Positions 47,149 through 54,947 of a stretch of 64,000 bases of DNA are shown here, one piece after another. The stretch is from Veillonella sp. Lineage in GTDB: Bacteria; Bacillota_C; Negativicutes; Veillonellales; Veillonellaceae. The notes below the pieces were generated by a model. That model did no database searches. It had not been told where the DNA came from and worked only from the letters and a program-made list of their open reading frames with translations. Location: positions 1-64,000 of the forward strand of contig JAGZGB010000002.1 in NCBI GenBank assembly GCA_018367495.1, given 5' to 3'. The position numbers were made by a program, and so were the translations under genes. Position 1 is the stretch's first letter. Every line of letters starts with the position of its first letter.

Positions 47149-48246
47149 ATGAGAGAGAGCAATATTGAATTATTGCGCATCGTTTCGATGGTGCTGATTA
47201 TTATGCATCATTTTACTGTACATGGTAGTTTTCCCTTTACCCCAGATTTGACGTTTAACAAGGTATTTTTGCAAGTTTTTGCCCTCGGCGGTAAGGCTGG
47301 TGTAGTAGCCTTTGTTATGATAACAGGGTATTTCATGATTTCCAGTAGTTTTAAGCTACACAAATTTGGGAAGCTAGTAGGGCAGATATGGTTTTATAGT
47401 CTTGCCATGCTCGGCGTGGCTATGGGTTTAGGGCTCGATACAGTGACCTCGAGGAACATGATGTTAGCACTACTACCGATTGGTGCTATGAGCTGGTTCG
47501 CCCAGAACTTTTTAGTTCTCTATTTACTAACACCTCTTATCAACCGAGTGCTACATTGGTTACAACACAAATACTATGTTATGCTGTTAGCTCTTGCGAC
47601 ACTGATTTGGTTTGTCATCCCAACAGCACTTAACCTGTGGCCAAATTTACCGCATACCACCTTTGGTTTTAAGCATATTTTCTCCTTCATTGTATTTTAT
47701 TCAATAGGGGCGTACATCAAGCTATATGGGTCCTCTTTTAAATTATTGGGATCTCATATAACACGAAAAACGGGGATAATATTGAGCAGTATAGGCATAT
47801 TAGGCGCCTTTGGAGGAGATATTCTTGTAGATGTACTTGCTAAAACTGACCCAGCATATATGGAACAGATTTTCTATTTTACCCAAAATGACTATGGCTT
47901 TTTCCAGTTACTATTGGGCATAGGTTTATTTATTGTTTTCTTGAAAGCCAAGATTACTTATCATCCGTGGATCAATACGATTGCCTCTACGACCTTCGGG
48001 ATATACTTATTACACGATAATAAGCTAGTGATGCATTATATGTGGGATTATATTTTTAGTACCTATCAGTATTATGACTCACCGTTATTACCACTATATG
48101 CGATCTTCATCGTAGCAATCATTTTCATAGTTGGCATGGTCGTTGATTATATGCGGTTAGCTTTCATAGAAAAACCTATTATGAAACGCATTACGTTGTA
48201 CATTGAAAGTAGTCAATCGTGGATGGAGAAGAGGGTGCCATTTTAA
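47149..48246 (+). CDS. Acyltransferase-3 family membrane protein
   Basis: 365 residues with about 10 membrane helices, again OafA-like: MRESNIELLRIVSMVLIIMH then HFTVHGSF, with the conserved His-His pair, and KAGVVAFVMITGYFMI. It lies outside the most AT-rich segment. The gene is distinct from the acyltransferases at 43025 and 44818 but probably serves the same glycan-modifying purpose. The ribosome site is weak (GAGAG). Confidence 0.85.
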   Translation: MRESNIELLRIVSMVLIIMHHFTVHGSFPFTPDLTFNKVFLQVFALGGKAGVVAFVMITGYFMISSSFKLHKFGKLVGQIWFYSLAMLGVAMGLGLDTVTSRNMMLALLPIGAMSWFAQNFLVLYLLTPLINRVLHWLQHKYYVMLLALATLIWFVIPTALNLWPNLPHTTFGFKHIFSFIVFYSIGAYIKLYGSSFKLLGSHITRKTGIILSSIGILGAFGGDILVDVLAKTDPAYMEQIFYFTQNDYGFFQLLLGIGLFIVFLKAKITYHPWINTIASTTFGIYLLHDNKLVMHYMWDYIFSTYQYYDSPLLPLYAIFIVAIIFIVGMVVDYMRLAFIEKPIMKRITLYIESSQSWMEKRVPF

Positions 48247-48311
48247 TGCGAATCTCACCGTTTTTTGGTATAATAAGCAAGTATTCCAACGATAAAACGG
48301 AGGTAATTCTA

Positions 48312-48638
48312 ATGCGTAAATTCTTATATATGTTAACGGCTCTATTCGTGTTGATTGGTATTAGTACACATAATGTAGAAGCTCGTACGGATGTATATGC
48401 TACGACCTATAACGGCAATAGCTGGTATGTAGACCAAGACTCTGTAAAGCGAGTAGGGGATGTACTCAATTTCACCGTATATACCACATCTGGTCTTAGC
48501 TATAAGGTAACATCTAGCGATAGTAATTATTACAATGCGGATGTATTCTACTATAACAACAAACTCGTTTCAGACAATGGTCAATCCGTCTGGAAATCTC
48601 CAGGCATGATGGCGGCTATGCGCGTGGCACGTAGATAA
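48312..48638 (+). CDS. Small secreted protein of unknown function
   Basis: 108 residues with a signal peptide: MRKFLYMLTALFVLIGISTH and likely cleavage after NVEA. The mature part is Tyr/Asn/Ser-rich with WYVDQDSVKRV, a form seen in short Negativicutes exported proteins, but I assign no function. The start at 48312 follows CGGAGG, better than an upstream in-frame ATG overlapping the acyltransferase gene. A terminator follows. Confidence 0.75.
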   Translation: MRKFLYMLTALFVLIGISTHNVEARTDVYATTYNGNSWYVDQDSVKRVGDVLNFTVYTTSGLSYKVTSSDSNYYNADVFYYNNKLVSDNGQSVWKSPGMMAAMRVARR

Positions 48639-48676
48639 TAGAGATAATAGGTCTAGTACGTAATAATAGAAATAAT

Positions 48677-48704
48677 AAAGGCAGCGAGATGATCGCTGCC
48701 TTTT
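48677..48704 (+). terminator. Terminator after the small secreted protein gene
   Basis: AAAGGCAGCGA pairs with TCGCTGCCTTT around a 5-base loop, with further T. Confidence 0.85.
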
Positions 48705-48744
48705 GGTTTCTACTATTTTATATATTTCTATTTATAGATTCTCA

Positions 48745-48773
48745 TTGATTCGATTATATGTTCGCTCTATAAT
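48745..48773 (+). promoter_or_regulatory. Promoter of toxin module copy 1
   Basis: TTGATT, 17 bases, TATAAT, about 60 bases upstream of the toxin start. The same spacing is kept in copy 2. Confidence 0.8.
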
Positions 48774-48833
48774 TGACTTAGGATAGTCAAACGAGGTTGG
48801 GCCTCTCTTCGTTTAATGAAGGGAGGGTTGTCT

Positions 48834-48935
48834 ATGAGTGATTATGAGTTGATCATGATAATTCTCGAGGCAATGACGGTTGTCATTGCCTTTGGTGCAC
48901 TTGTGGCTCTTATTTGTCTTGGAAAAGACAAATAG
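48834..48935 (+). CDS. Putative holin-like type I toxin, copy 1
   Basis: A 33-residue peptide, MSDYELIMIILEAMTVVIAF followed by GALVALICLGKDK: one hydrophobic helix and a positively charged tail, as in the Hol_Tox/TxpA-like family of small membrane toxins. GGGAGGG precedes the ATG at a normal distance. An opposing consensus promoter (49038-49066) would give an antisense RNA overlapping the 3' half, the arrangement of type I toxin-antitoxin pairs such as txpA/ratA. The product is identical in amino acids to copy 2. Confidence 0.8.
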   Translation: MSDYELIMIILEAMTVVIAFGALVALICLGKDK

Positions 48936-49031
48936 CCCTTCGTTACCAATAACTGGATAACTGAAAGGCCATTTCATCATGTTTTTTATCCTTTTGAGAT
49001 GAGCCCGACGGTTCTACTCGTTTGGCTATCT
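48936..49031 (-). ncRNA. Putative antitoxin antisense RNA, copy 1
   Basis: Transcription from the promoter at 49038-49066 would run leftward across the toxin trailer into the coding region. The trailer contains GGCC..TGAGATGAGCC-type stems and GCTCGTTT-like sequence that can pair with the toxin leader. The 3' end is unknown; the span given is the part outside the toxin gene. Confidence 0.6.
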
Positions 49032-49037
49032 GTTTAT

Positions 49038-49066
49038 ATTATAGAGTCAATATTATATATCGTCAA
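49038..49066 (-). promoter_or_regulatory. Antisense-RNA promoter of toxin module copy 1
   Basis: Read leftward: TTGACG, exactly 17 bases, TATAAT. It points back toward the toxin gene, about 100 bp downstream of its stop. The same pair and spacing occurs in copy 2. Confidence 0.85.
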
Positions 49067-49099
49067 ATACGGATAAATACTATATAGAATTTACTAGCT

Positions 49100-49129
49100 A
49101 AAAGGTAGCAATCTAGATGTTACCTTTTT
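49100..49129 (+). terminator. Terminator ending toxin module copy 1
   Basis: AAAGGTAGCA pairs with TGTTACCTTT (one G-T) around ATCTAGA, followed by T. It separates the toxin module from the autotransporter promoter. Confidence 0.75.
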
Positions 49130-49170
49130 ACTTTTATAAATTTATAGTTATGCGACAATTTTCCCTCATA

Positions 49171-49199
49171 TTTACAAAAATATAAATATTAAATATAAT
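49171..49199 (+). promoter_or_regulatory. Promoter of autotransporter A
   Basis: TTTACA, 17 bases, TATAAT, about 45 bases before the ATG at 49245. Confidence 0.75.
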
Positions 49200-49244
49200 T
49201 AAATTATTTAATAATAGTTTATATTGTGTAGAGAGAGGGTTCTT

Positions 49245-51476
49245 ATGAAACGCATGTGTAAAGCGAACTTATCTTTAGCAATTGCCTTGACAATTGCTAG
49301 CTCTGTAGTGCCGTATGTGATGGCAGAGGGTATGACGATTACTGCTACAAATGGTGGGTCATTTAAGGCTGGCGAAATGACAAACTACATATCTACGATT
49401 GAGGCAGATAATGGTGGTACAGTTAGTATTGATAAGGCTGTTGCCAATATTGGTTATAATAACAAGCCTTTCATTAGTAGCAAAGGTGGCAGTAAGGTAA
49501 CTCTTAAGGAAGGCGTTTATGATGTTCATAATGTGAGCACTCCTATTGCAGTGGCTCAAGGTGGTACTGTTAATATTGGCGTAGATGGTAATACAGGCAA
49601 TTTTATCGGCAAGGACTTATCTTTAGTCGGTGATGTCATTGTTAAAAGTGATCCAAATCATGCGTCTGAGATTAATATTGGCATTGATGGTAAAGAGTCA
49701 CTATGGGACGGTTTAGCATTTAATTTAGCAGATAAAGATGCTAAATATCCAAGTCATATTAATGTATTCCTTGGCGATTATGGTGCTTGGGAACTTTTCT
49801 ATCAAGGCGGCTTACATGAAGGAACACTAGATGGTGGTACGCAACCTAGCCACGTCCATCGACTTGTAGGTTCCAAGAATCGTAATTATGCTAATATGGT
49901 AACCCAAAGTGAGCATAATAAACTCTATGTAGATAAGCTGGAAGGTCATGTAAACTTTATTTACGATCCTAATGATGAAGCTGGGGATACTGAGGACCCA
50001 AGCTATCAACCACCAACTAAAACCTATAATGGTGTGACACCAGATTCTTTCTGGGGTGGTGATATCCATATTACAAGTGCGGCTCCTGGTGCGGCTGCTC
50101 ATGTGTACACGACTCAAAAAGGTCTAGATATGTCTTCTGAAGAAAATGTGAATAAGATTTTAGATAACTTGGCACATAAGATGTATTATCATAACTATGT
50201 AAATGGTGAAAGAAACCTTCAAGGCACAGTAGCTATTGCATCTGATGGTTCTGAATCTGGTCGTTTTACAGTTATCACTTCTGGTCATGCTAAAGAAGGC
50301 GACATTACATGGCAAGCAGATAAAGATGGTCAAGGTAAATACGTATATGGTGAAAATAAACCAGCTCCGACTCCGAAACCAGAGGTAAAACCGACTCCAA
50401 AACCTGAGCCTAAGCCACAACCTAAACCAACTCCAAAACCAGAAGTAAAACCAGAACCGGCTCCAGCTCCAAAACCAGAGGTAAAACCTACACCTCAACC
50501 AACTCCAAAACCAGAGGTGGAACCTACACCAGCTCCAACGCCTAAACCTGAGAACAACGGTCATATTCACGTTATCATGGGTGATTTTGATACACCTCAT
50601 ATGCGCGGCGCTCGTTCTGCCATCATGAGTAATATCAATGGTTGGAGAACATTGACAGATAATATGTATCGTCCACGTGTATTGCAACAAGGCGAACCTA
50701 CAGGTATTTGGGCTCGCGTTGGGGGCGGTAAATACAGCTTTAATGCAAAAGGTATCGACACAGATACAACGTATACACGCATTCAAGGTGGTTATGATGC
50801 TAAAACAGGTAGCGGTTGGACTGTAGGTGGTCAAGTTTCTTACCTTCGTGGCAACGATGACTATGTATTCAATGGCTCTGGTAAAGAAAAAACCTTTGCT
50901 GTTGGCGCGTATGGCTTGAAAGATCTTGGTAACAACCAATATATTCATATCGAGTCCCAAGTAGGTCGTGCTTCTAACGACTTCACGGCTCGTAATGAAA
51001 TTGGTGAAAGACTGTCTGGTGAAACTAAAGCGAATGTATACTCTATCGGTGCACGCTATGGTAAAACTGTGAAGCTTTCAAATGGTATATATATTGAACC
51101 ACAAGCACAATTGAGCTACACTCACTTCGGTGGCGATAGCTTCAATGCTGGTAGCATGCATGTAGAACAATCTAGCGTGAGCAGTACAGCAGGTGGTCTT
51201 GGCCTTGAAATCGGTAAAACTTTCGGTGCAGGTAACATCTATACTCGCGTTGGTGTGAACCATGCCTTCTCTGGTACAGTGAAAACTGCGTACACAAGTG
51301 GTGCTACTACTAAATACACATCCGAAGACATGAAAGGTACTTGGACAGATCTAGCATTTGGTGGCCGCTATGGCTTCAATACAAACAACAGTATCTTTGC
51401 AGATATTAGTACAGGTCTATCTGGCGACTATAAAGCTGGTTGGTCTGTAAATGCAGGATTTACACATAAATTCTAA
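49245..51476 (+). CDS. Type Va autotransporter A
   Basis: Outer-membrane surface protein that exports its own passenger. 743 residues: signal peptide ([18 protein letters not shown]), a passenger with many Gly/Asn/Thr beta-strand repeats (about 32-370), a Pro/Lys/Glu-rich linker built of [13 protein letters not shown] repeats (about 373-438), and a C-terminal beta-barrel (about 460-743) beginning [20 protein letters not shown] and ending in GFTHKF, with terminal Phe as required by the BAM complex. Its barrel and the segment [20 protein letters not shown] are close to autotransporter B. An adhesin or biofilm role is likely. Confidence 0.9.
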   Translation: MKRMCKANLSLAIALTIASSVVPYVMAEGMTITATNGGSFKAGEMTNYISTIEADNGGTVSIDKAVANIGYNNKPFISSKGGSKVTLKEGVYDVHNVSTPIAVAQGGTVNIGVDGNTGNFIGKDLSLVGDVIVKSDPNHASEINIGIDGKESLWDGLAFNLADKDAKYPSHINVFLGDYGAWELFYQGGLHEGTLDGGTQPSHVHRLVGSKNRNYANMVTQSEHNKLYVDKLEGHVNFIYDPNDEAGDTEDPSYQPPTKTYNGVTPDSFWGGDIHITSAAPGAAAHVYTTQKGLDMSSEENVNKILDNLAHKMYYHNYVNGERNLQGTVAIASDGSESGRFTVITSGHAKEGDITWQADKDGQGKYVYGENKPAPTPKPEVKPTPKPEPKPQPKPTPKPEVKPEPAPAPKPEVKPTPQPTPKPEVEPTPAPTPKPENNGHIHVIMGDFDTPHMRGARSAIMSNINGWRTLTDNMYRPRVLQQGEPTGIWARVGGGKYSFNAKGIDTDTTYTRIQGGYDAKTGSGWTVGGQVSYLRGNDDYVFNGSGKEKTFAVGAYGLKDLGNNQYIHIESQVGRASNDFTARNEIGERLSGETKANVYSIGARYGKTVKLSNGIYIEPQAQLSYTHFGGDSFNAGSMHVEQSSVSSTAGGLGLEIGKTFGAGNIYTRVGVNHAFSGTVKTAYTSGATTKYTSEDMKGTWTDLAFGGRYGFNTNNSIFADISTGLSGDYKAGWSVNAGFTHKF
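50362..50560 (+). repeat. Proline-rich coding repeats in autotransporter A
   Basis: Repeats of about 18-30 bases with the words CCAAAACCAGAGGTAAAAC and CCTAAACC encode PKPEVKP-like blocks. Such direct repeats can change number by slippage, altering linker length. Confidence 0.8.
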
Positions 51477-51520
51477 TATAATAGTTACTATATAAATATA
51501 TAGCACTCATAAAATAAAAT

Positions 51521-51559
51521 GCCCCACGTATTGGATGTAATAATCTAATACATGGGGCC
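51521..51559 (+). terminator. Terminator of autotransporter A
   Basis: GCCCCACGTATTGGAT and ATCTAATACATGGGGC form a stem with small mismatches, followed by TTTATAAT. Confidence 0.75.
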
Positions 51560-51599
51560 TTTATAATATATTTCGTATATCTCTATAAATAGATTCTTA

Positions 51600-51628
51600 T
51601 TGATTCGTCTATATGTTCGCCATATAAT
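51600..51628 (+). promoter_or_regulatory. Promoter of toxin module copy 2
   Basis: TTGATT, 17 bases, TATAAT, equivalent to 48745-48773. Confidence 0.8.
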
Positions 51629-51688
51629 TATCTTAGGATAGTCAGGCGAGGTTGGGCCTCTCTTCGTTTAATGAAGGGAGGGTTGTCT

Positions 51689-51790
51689 ATGAGTGATTAT
51701 GAGTTGATCATGATAATTCTAGAGGCAATGACAGTTGTCATTGCCTTTGGTGCACTTGTGGCTCTTATTTGTCTTGGAAAAGACAAATAG
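51689..51790 (+). CDS. Putative holin-like type I toxin, copy 2
   Basis: Encodes exactly the same 33 residues as copy 1 (a few synonymous differences, such as CTA for CTC). Leader, ribosome site GGGAGGG, opposing promoter and trailer are all conserved. The leader-trailer complementarity is also kept with compensating changes: copy 1 has ACGAG with CTCGT, copy 2 has GCGAG with CTCGC. Type I toxin-like; activity has not been shown. Confidence 0.8.
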   Translation: MSDYELIMIILEAMTVVIAFGALVALICLGKDK

Positions 51791-51889
51791 CCCTTCATTA
51801 TCCTTGGATAATTAGGTAACTGAAAGGCCATTTCATCAATTAATTATAGTTTTGAGATGAGCCCGACGGAACCACTCGCTTGGCTATCT
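51791..51889 (-). ncRNA. Putative antitoxin antisense RNA, copy 2
   Basis: Expected leftward transcript from the promoter at 51896-51924, overlapping the trailer of toxin copy 2. Sequence is diverged from copy 1 mainly in loops and at paired positions, so the two antitoxins may show partial specificity. Confidence 0.6.
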
Positions 51890-51895
51890 GTTTAT

Positions 51896-51924
51896 ATTAT
51901 AGGGTTTATATCATATATCGTCAA
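51896..51924 (-). promoter_or_regulatory. Antisense-RNA promoter of toxin module copy 2
   Basis: Read leftward: TTGACG, 17 bases, TATAAT, as in copy 1. Confidence 0.85.
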
Positions 51925-51956
51925 ATACAGATAAATACTATATAGTAGTTACTAAT

Positions 51957-52037
51957 AAAAGGCAGTGATTTTGATATGTACCCCCTTTACTGGACAACCA
52001 GTAAAGGGGGTACATATCATCTAGTCACTGCCTTTTT
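51957..52037. terminator. Terminator with a palindrome inserted in its loop
   Basis: The outer stem AAAAGGCAGTGA (51957-51968) pairs with TCACTGCCTTTTT (52025-52037), equivalent to the simple terminator at 49100-49129 of copy 1. Inside its loop sits a perfect 21-bp palindrome with a 4-base centre (51973-51993 and 51998-52018), whose core CCCCTTTACTGG matches the palindrome at 45860-45893. This looks like a mobile palindromic repeat landed in an existing terminator. Confidence 0.8.
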
Positions 52038-52103
52038 ATGTTCTAGTTTTATAACTCATATATTAATATTTTAAATTATTTTAAATAAAATTTGAGAAAT
52101 TCA

Positions 52104-52132
52104 TTTACAATTCACAAAAAATAGTGTATTAT
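52104..52132 (+). promoter_or_regulatory. Promoter of autotransporter B
   Basis: TTTACA, 17 bases, TATTAT, giving a leader of about 160 bases before the ATG at 52299. The rest of the leader is AT-rich with no gene. Confidence 0.65.
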
Positions 52133-52298
52133 TTTAAATATATTTTAAAAGTGTTGGGTGTGAGTTCTTAATAAAGTGAGTATATATCTATATTTTCATA
52201 TAAATAAAGACTAATAAATCAATTTATAGATATATTCATTTATGAAGAGACTTTCACAAATGTGAGTGTAATTGTATTAATGGTTGAGGTGTAAGAGG

Positions 52299-54476
52299 AT
52301 GAGAGGTAGAAATAAGATTTTATTATCTGCTGTTATGATGACCTTATTGTCATCTACGATGGCCATGCCAAGTATATGGGCTGCAGCAGGTCTTAATTCT
52401 GATGGACAAATTTTTGCGACTACTGCAGATAGTAAATTTGAGAGTACTGGTAATGCAACTGTTAAAGGTGTAGTAGCATCTAATGGTGGTCAAGTTACGA
52501 TTGGTTCTTTGGATACTCCTAATACAGCTCAATTGCCTAAACGCTATCGTCAACCAGCTTTCATTACAGGCATGCTGGATAATAGTTCCATTCAAGTGGA
52601 TGGCGGTGTTATGGATGTGACTACTGCACCATGGGAATCACCATATCCAGTAGCCTTTGCTTATAATAGTAAAGTTAATCTTGGTATCGATGATGCGGGT
52701 ACTGTAAAACACAAAGTGTTTAATATGCAAGGTGATGTGTTGGTATCAGATAAAATGATGCCTCCTCATCAAGAACAGCAACCATCTGTGATTAATATCG
52801 GCCTAGGCCGCGCTCATAATAGTCCTAACCAATTTTCTGGTAAGGCTGTGAACACCTTAGAAGATAAGGGTGGAGAAATCAACATGACCTTTGATGGTGG
52901 CATGTGGAGCCATGATAACATGGGCGGCTTGGAATCTTTCAAAATTGATGGTAAAACAGAACGTAGTAGTATTAACAACCTCACAGGTACTCGTACGCGT
53001 GAAGGCTTTAGTCGTATTGCACAAGACTCTCGCAGCGATATCCATGTGAATAAGTTGGATGGTCATATCAACGTTATTTATGATATGACTAGTGGAACTG
53101 GTTTGAATTTCGGTAAACCAGGTTCCCAAAAAACTGGTCTCGATGCGGCTGATATTGAGGGTGGTAACTTTATTGTAAAATCTGCTGCGGCTGGTTCAGG
53201 TGTTCATGGTTATGTGACAGGTGATCATCTTGATACTTCTTCTGAAAGCAATGTAAATAAGATTTTAGATAACTTGGCACATAAATTCTATTATGAAAAC
53301 TATGTAAAAGGTGAAAGAAACCTTTCTGGTACCGTATCCATCGCTTCTAAAGGCATCGTGTCTAGTTTCCAAAAAGAATTGACTACAGACCAAAAAGAAG
53401 GGGATATTACTTGGAAAGACGGCAATGGTCAAGGGTCCTATGTGGCACCAGAACCAAAACCTACACCAACTCCAGATCCTAAGCCAGTTACACCAGTAAC
53501 TCCGGATCCTAAGCCAGTTACACCGGTAACTCCAGCTCCTAAGCCGGTTACACCAGTAACCCCTAATCCTGTTGTTCGTGGTGCTTATGATACACCTCAT
53601 ATGCGTGGTATTCGCTCCGCTGTAGTAGGTAATATCAATGCTTGGCGTACAGTAGCTGACGATATGTATCGTCCTCGCGTATTGCAACAAGGTGAACCAA
53701 CTGGTATTTGGGCTCGCATCGGTGGCGGTAAATACAGCTACTCTGGCAGTGGTATTGATACAGCTACAGATTATACACGTATCCAAGGCGGTTATGATGC
53801 TAAAATCAGCCGTGGCTGGACTGTAGGTGGTCAAGTGTCCTACCTTCGCGGTTCTGAAGACTATGTATTCGATGGTTCCGGCAAGGTAAAATCCTTCTCC
53901 GTTGGTGCTTATGGTTTGAAAGACCTTGGTAAGGATCAATATGTTCATGTAGAAACTCAAGTAGGTCGCGTATCTAATGACTTTACAGTTCGTAATGAAA
54001 TTGGTGAAGTCATGTCTGGTGATGCGAAATCTAATGCGTACAGCATCGGTGTTCGCTACGGCAAAACATTGAAATACGCTAATGGTTTCTATGTAGAACC
54101 ACAAGCACAATTGAACTTTACACACTTTGGTGGCCGTAACTTTACTGTAGATAATGTATCTGTTAACCAATCTGGCGTAAATAGTACTACTGGTAAGCTT
54201 GGTTTTGAATTGGGTAAACAGTTCGGCAATGGTAACCTTTATACACGCTTTGCAGCAGGTCATGCTTTCACGGGCAATGTAAAAACTGCATTCTCTAGTG
54301 GCAATGTTGTGAAATTAACAGAACAAGACCTCAAAGGCACTTGGACTGAATTAGCATTCGGTGGCCGTTATGGCTTTAATAGTAACAATAGCGTATTTGC
54401 TGATGTTGCGACCGGTTTGTCTGGCGATTACCAAGCAGACTGGGGCGTAAATGCAGGTTTTACACACAAATTCTAA
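52299..54476 (+). CDS. Type Va autotransporter B
   Basis: Surface autotransporter of 725 residues. It has a signal peptide (LLSAVMMTLLSSTMAMPSIW), a passenger (about 30-380) unlike that of A at its N-terminal part but sharing the [20 protein letters not shown] segment, a PKPVTPVTP repeat linker (384-424), and a barrel (about 440-725) very similar to A, ending GFTHKF. The ATG at 52299 follows GAGGTG. The pattern (similar barrel, different passenger) indicates tandem duplication followed by passenger divergence or exchange. Confidence 0.9.
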   Translation: MRGRNKILLSAVMMTLLSSTMAMPSIWAAAGLNSDGQIFATTADSKFESTGNATVKGVVASNGGQVTIGSLDTPNTAQLPKRYRQPAFITGMLDNSSIQVDGGVMDVTTAPWESPYPVAFAYNSKVNLGIDDAGTVKHKVFNMQGDVLVSDKMMPPHQEQQPSVINIGLGRAHNSPNQFSGKAVNTLEDKGGEINMTFDGGMWSHDNMGGLESFKIDGKTERSSINNLTGTRTREGFSRIAQDSRSDIHVNKLDGHINVIYDMTSGTGLNFGKPGSQKTGLDAADIEGGNFIVKSAAAGSGVHGYVTGDHLDTSSESNVNKILDNLAHKFYYENYVKGERNLSGTVSIASKGIVSSFQKELTTDQKEGDITWKDGNGQGSYVAPEPKPTPTPDPKPVTPVTPDPKPVTPVTPAPKPVTPVTPNPVVRGAYDTPHMRGIRSAVVGNINAWRTVADDMYRPRVLQQGEPTGIWARIGGGKYSYSGSGIDTATDYTRIQGGYDAKISRGWTVGGQVSYLRGSEDYVFDGSGKVKSFSVGAYGLKDLGKDQYVHVETQVGRVSNDFTVRNEIGEVMSGDAKSNAYSIGVRYGKTLKYANGFYVEPQAQLNFTHFGGRNFTVDNVSVNQSGVNSTTGKLGFELGKQFGNGNLYTRFAAGHAFTGNVKTAFSSGNVVKLTEQDLKGTWTELAFGGRYGFNSNNSVFADVATGLSGDYQADWGVNAGFTHKF
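53478..53567 (+). repeat. Three 30-bp coding repeats in autotransporter B
   Basis: Three consecutive 30-bp units beginning CCTAAGCC encode PKPVTPVTPD, PKPVTPVTPA and PKPVTPVTPN. Likely variable in number among strains. Confidence 0.85.
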
Positions 54477-54947
54477 TATATAGGAAAGTATGTGCATTGA
54501 CACATAATTTTTCGAACATAAATTATATATTGTAATCATGGCCATATATCTGTATGTCCGTATAGATATATATTTCCTTCACATATATAACCCCTTACAT
54601 ATATACAACGTATCTATCTATACATCTACATAGCATCCATATGCAACTTCCCCTTATTATCATGCAATTACAATCCTTAAGGATGCTATGCTCCCCCTCT
54701 TATCACATAAGTGTATGGCCTATTTTATTATATTTAGACCTCGTCTAAATGTAATATACTAACCTTCTTAAATACAATGCAAAAGAACCCTCTATAGACG
54801 CATGAGATAATCCAATCTTCGTTTGAATATAGGATATACTCGTTATATGTATCTATAAGAGGGTTCTTTTGTATTAATTTTAGTTTAAAGATAAACCTTT
54901 TTTTTGATTATCTTAGGTGCTATAATTAGAGAAAGGAGGCAAATACT
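54477..54947. other. Non-coding gap with inverted repeats after autotransporter B
   Basis: Contains AGCATCC/GGATGCT at about 54627 and 54683, and a longer inverted-repeat element at 54771-54875: AAAAGAACCCTCT with AGAGGGTTCTTTT about 60 bases apart, flanked by AATACA and GTATT. It probably forms a terminator or a structured RNA. No gene is supported here. Confidence 0.5.

Noticed and set aside
50362..50560. Possible CRISPR array
   Set aside because: Repeats are contiguous, in frame and encode a Pro-rich linker; there are no spacers and no cas genes.
50160..50960. Long reverse-strand open frame opposite autotransporter A
   Set aside because: It has no ribosome site, its product is rich in Trp, Arg, Phe and Leu runs reflecting the complement of Pro/Lys repeats, and the forward gene is clearly real.
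53265..54263. Reverse-strand open frame of 332 codons opposite autotransporter B
   Set aside because: Same reason: a shadow of a repeat-rich, stop-poor gene, with no family resemblance.
54771..54875. Retron-type msr-msd RNA next to the ATPase/RloB pair
   Set aside because: No reverse transcriptase gene is present nearby; the structure alone is insufficient.
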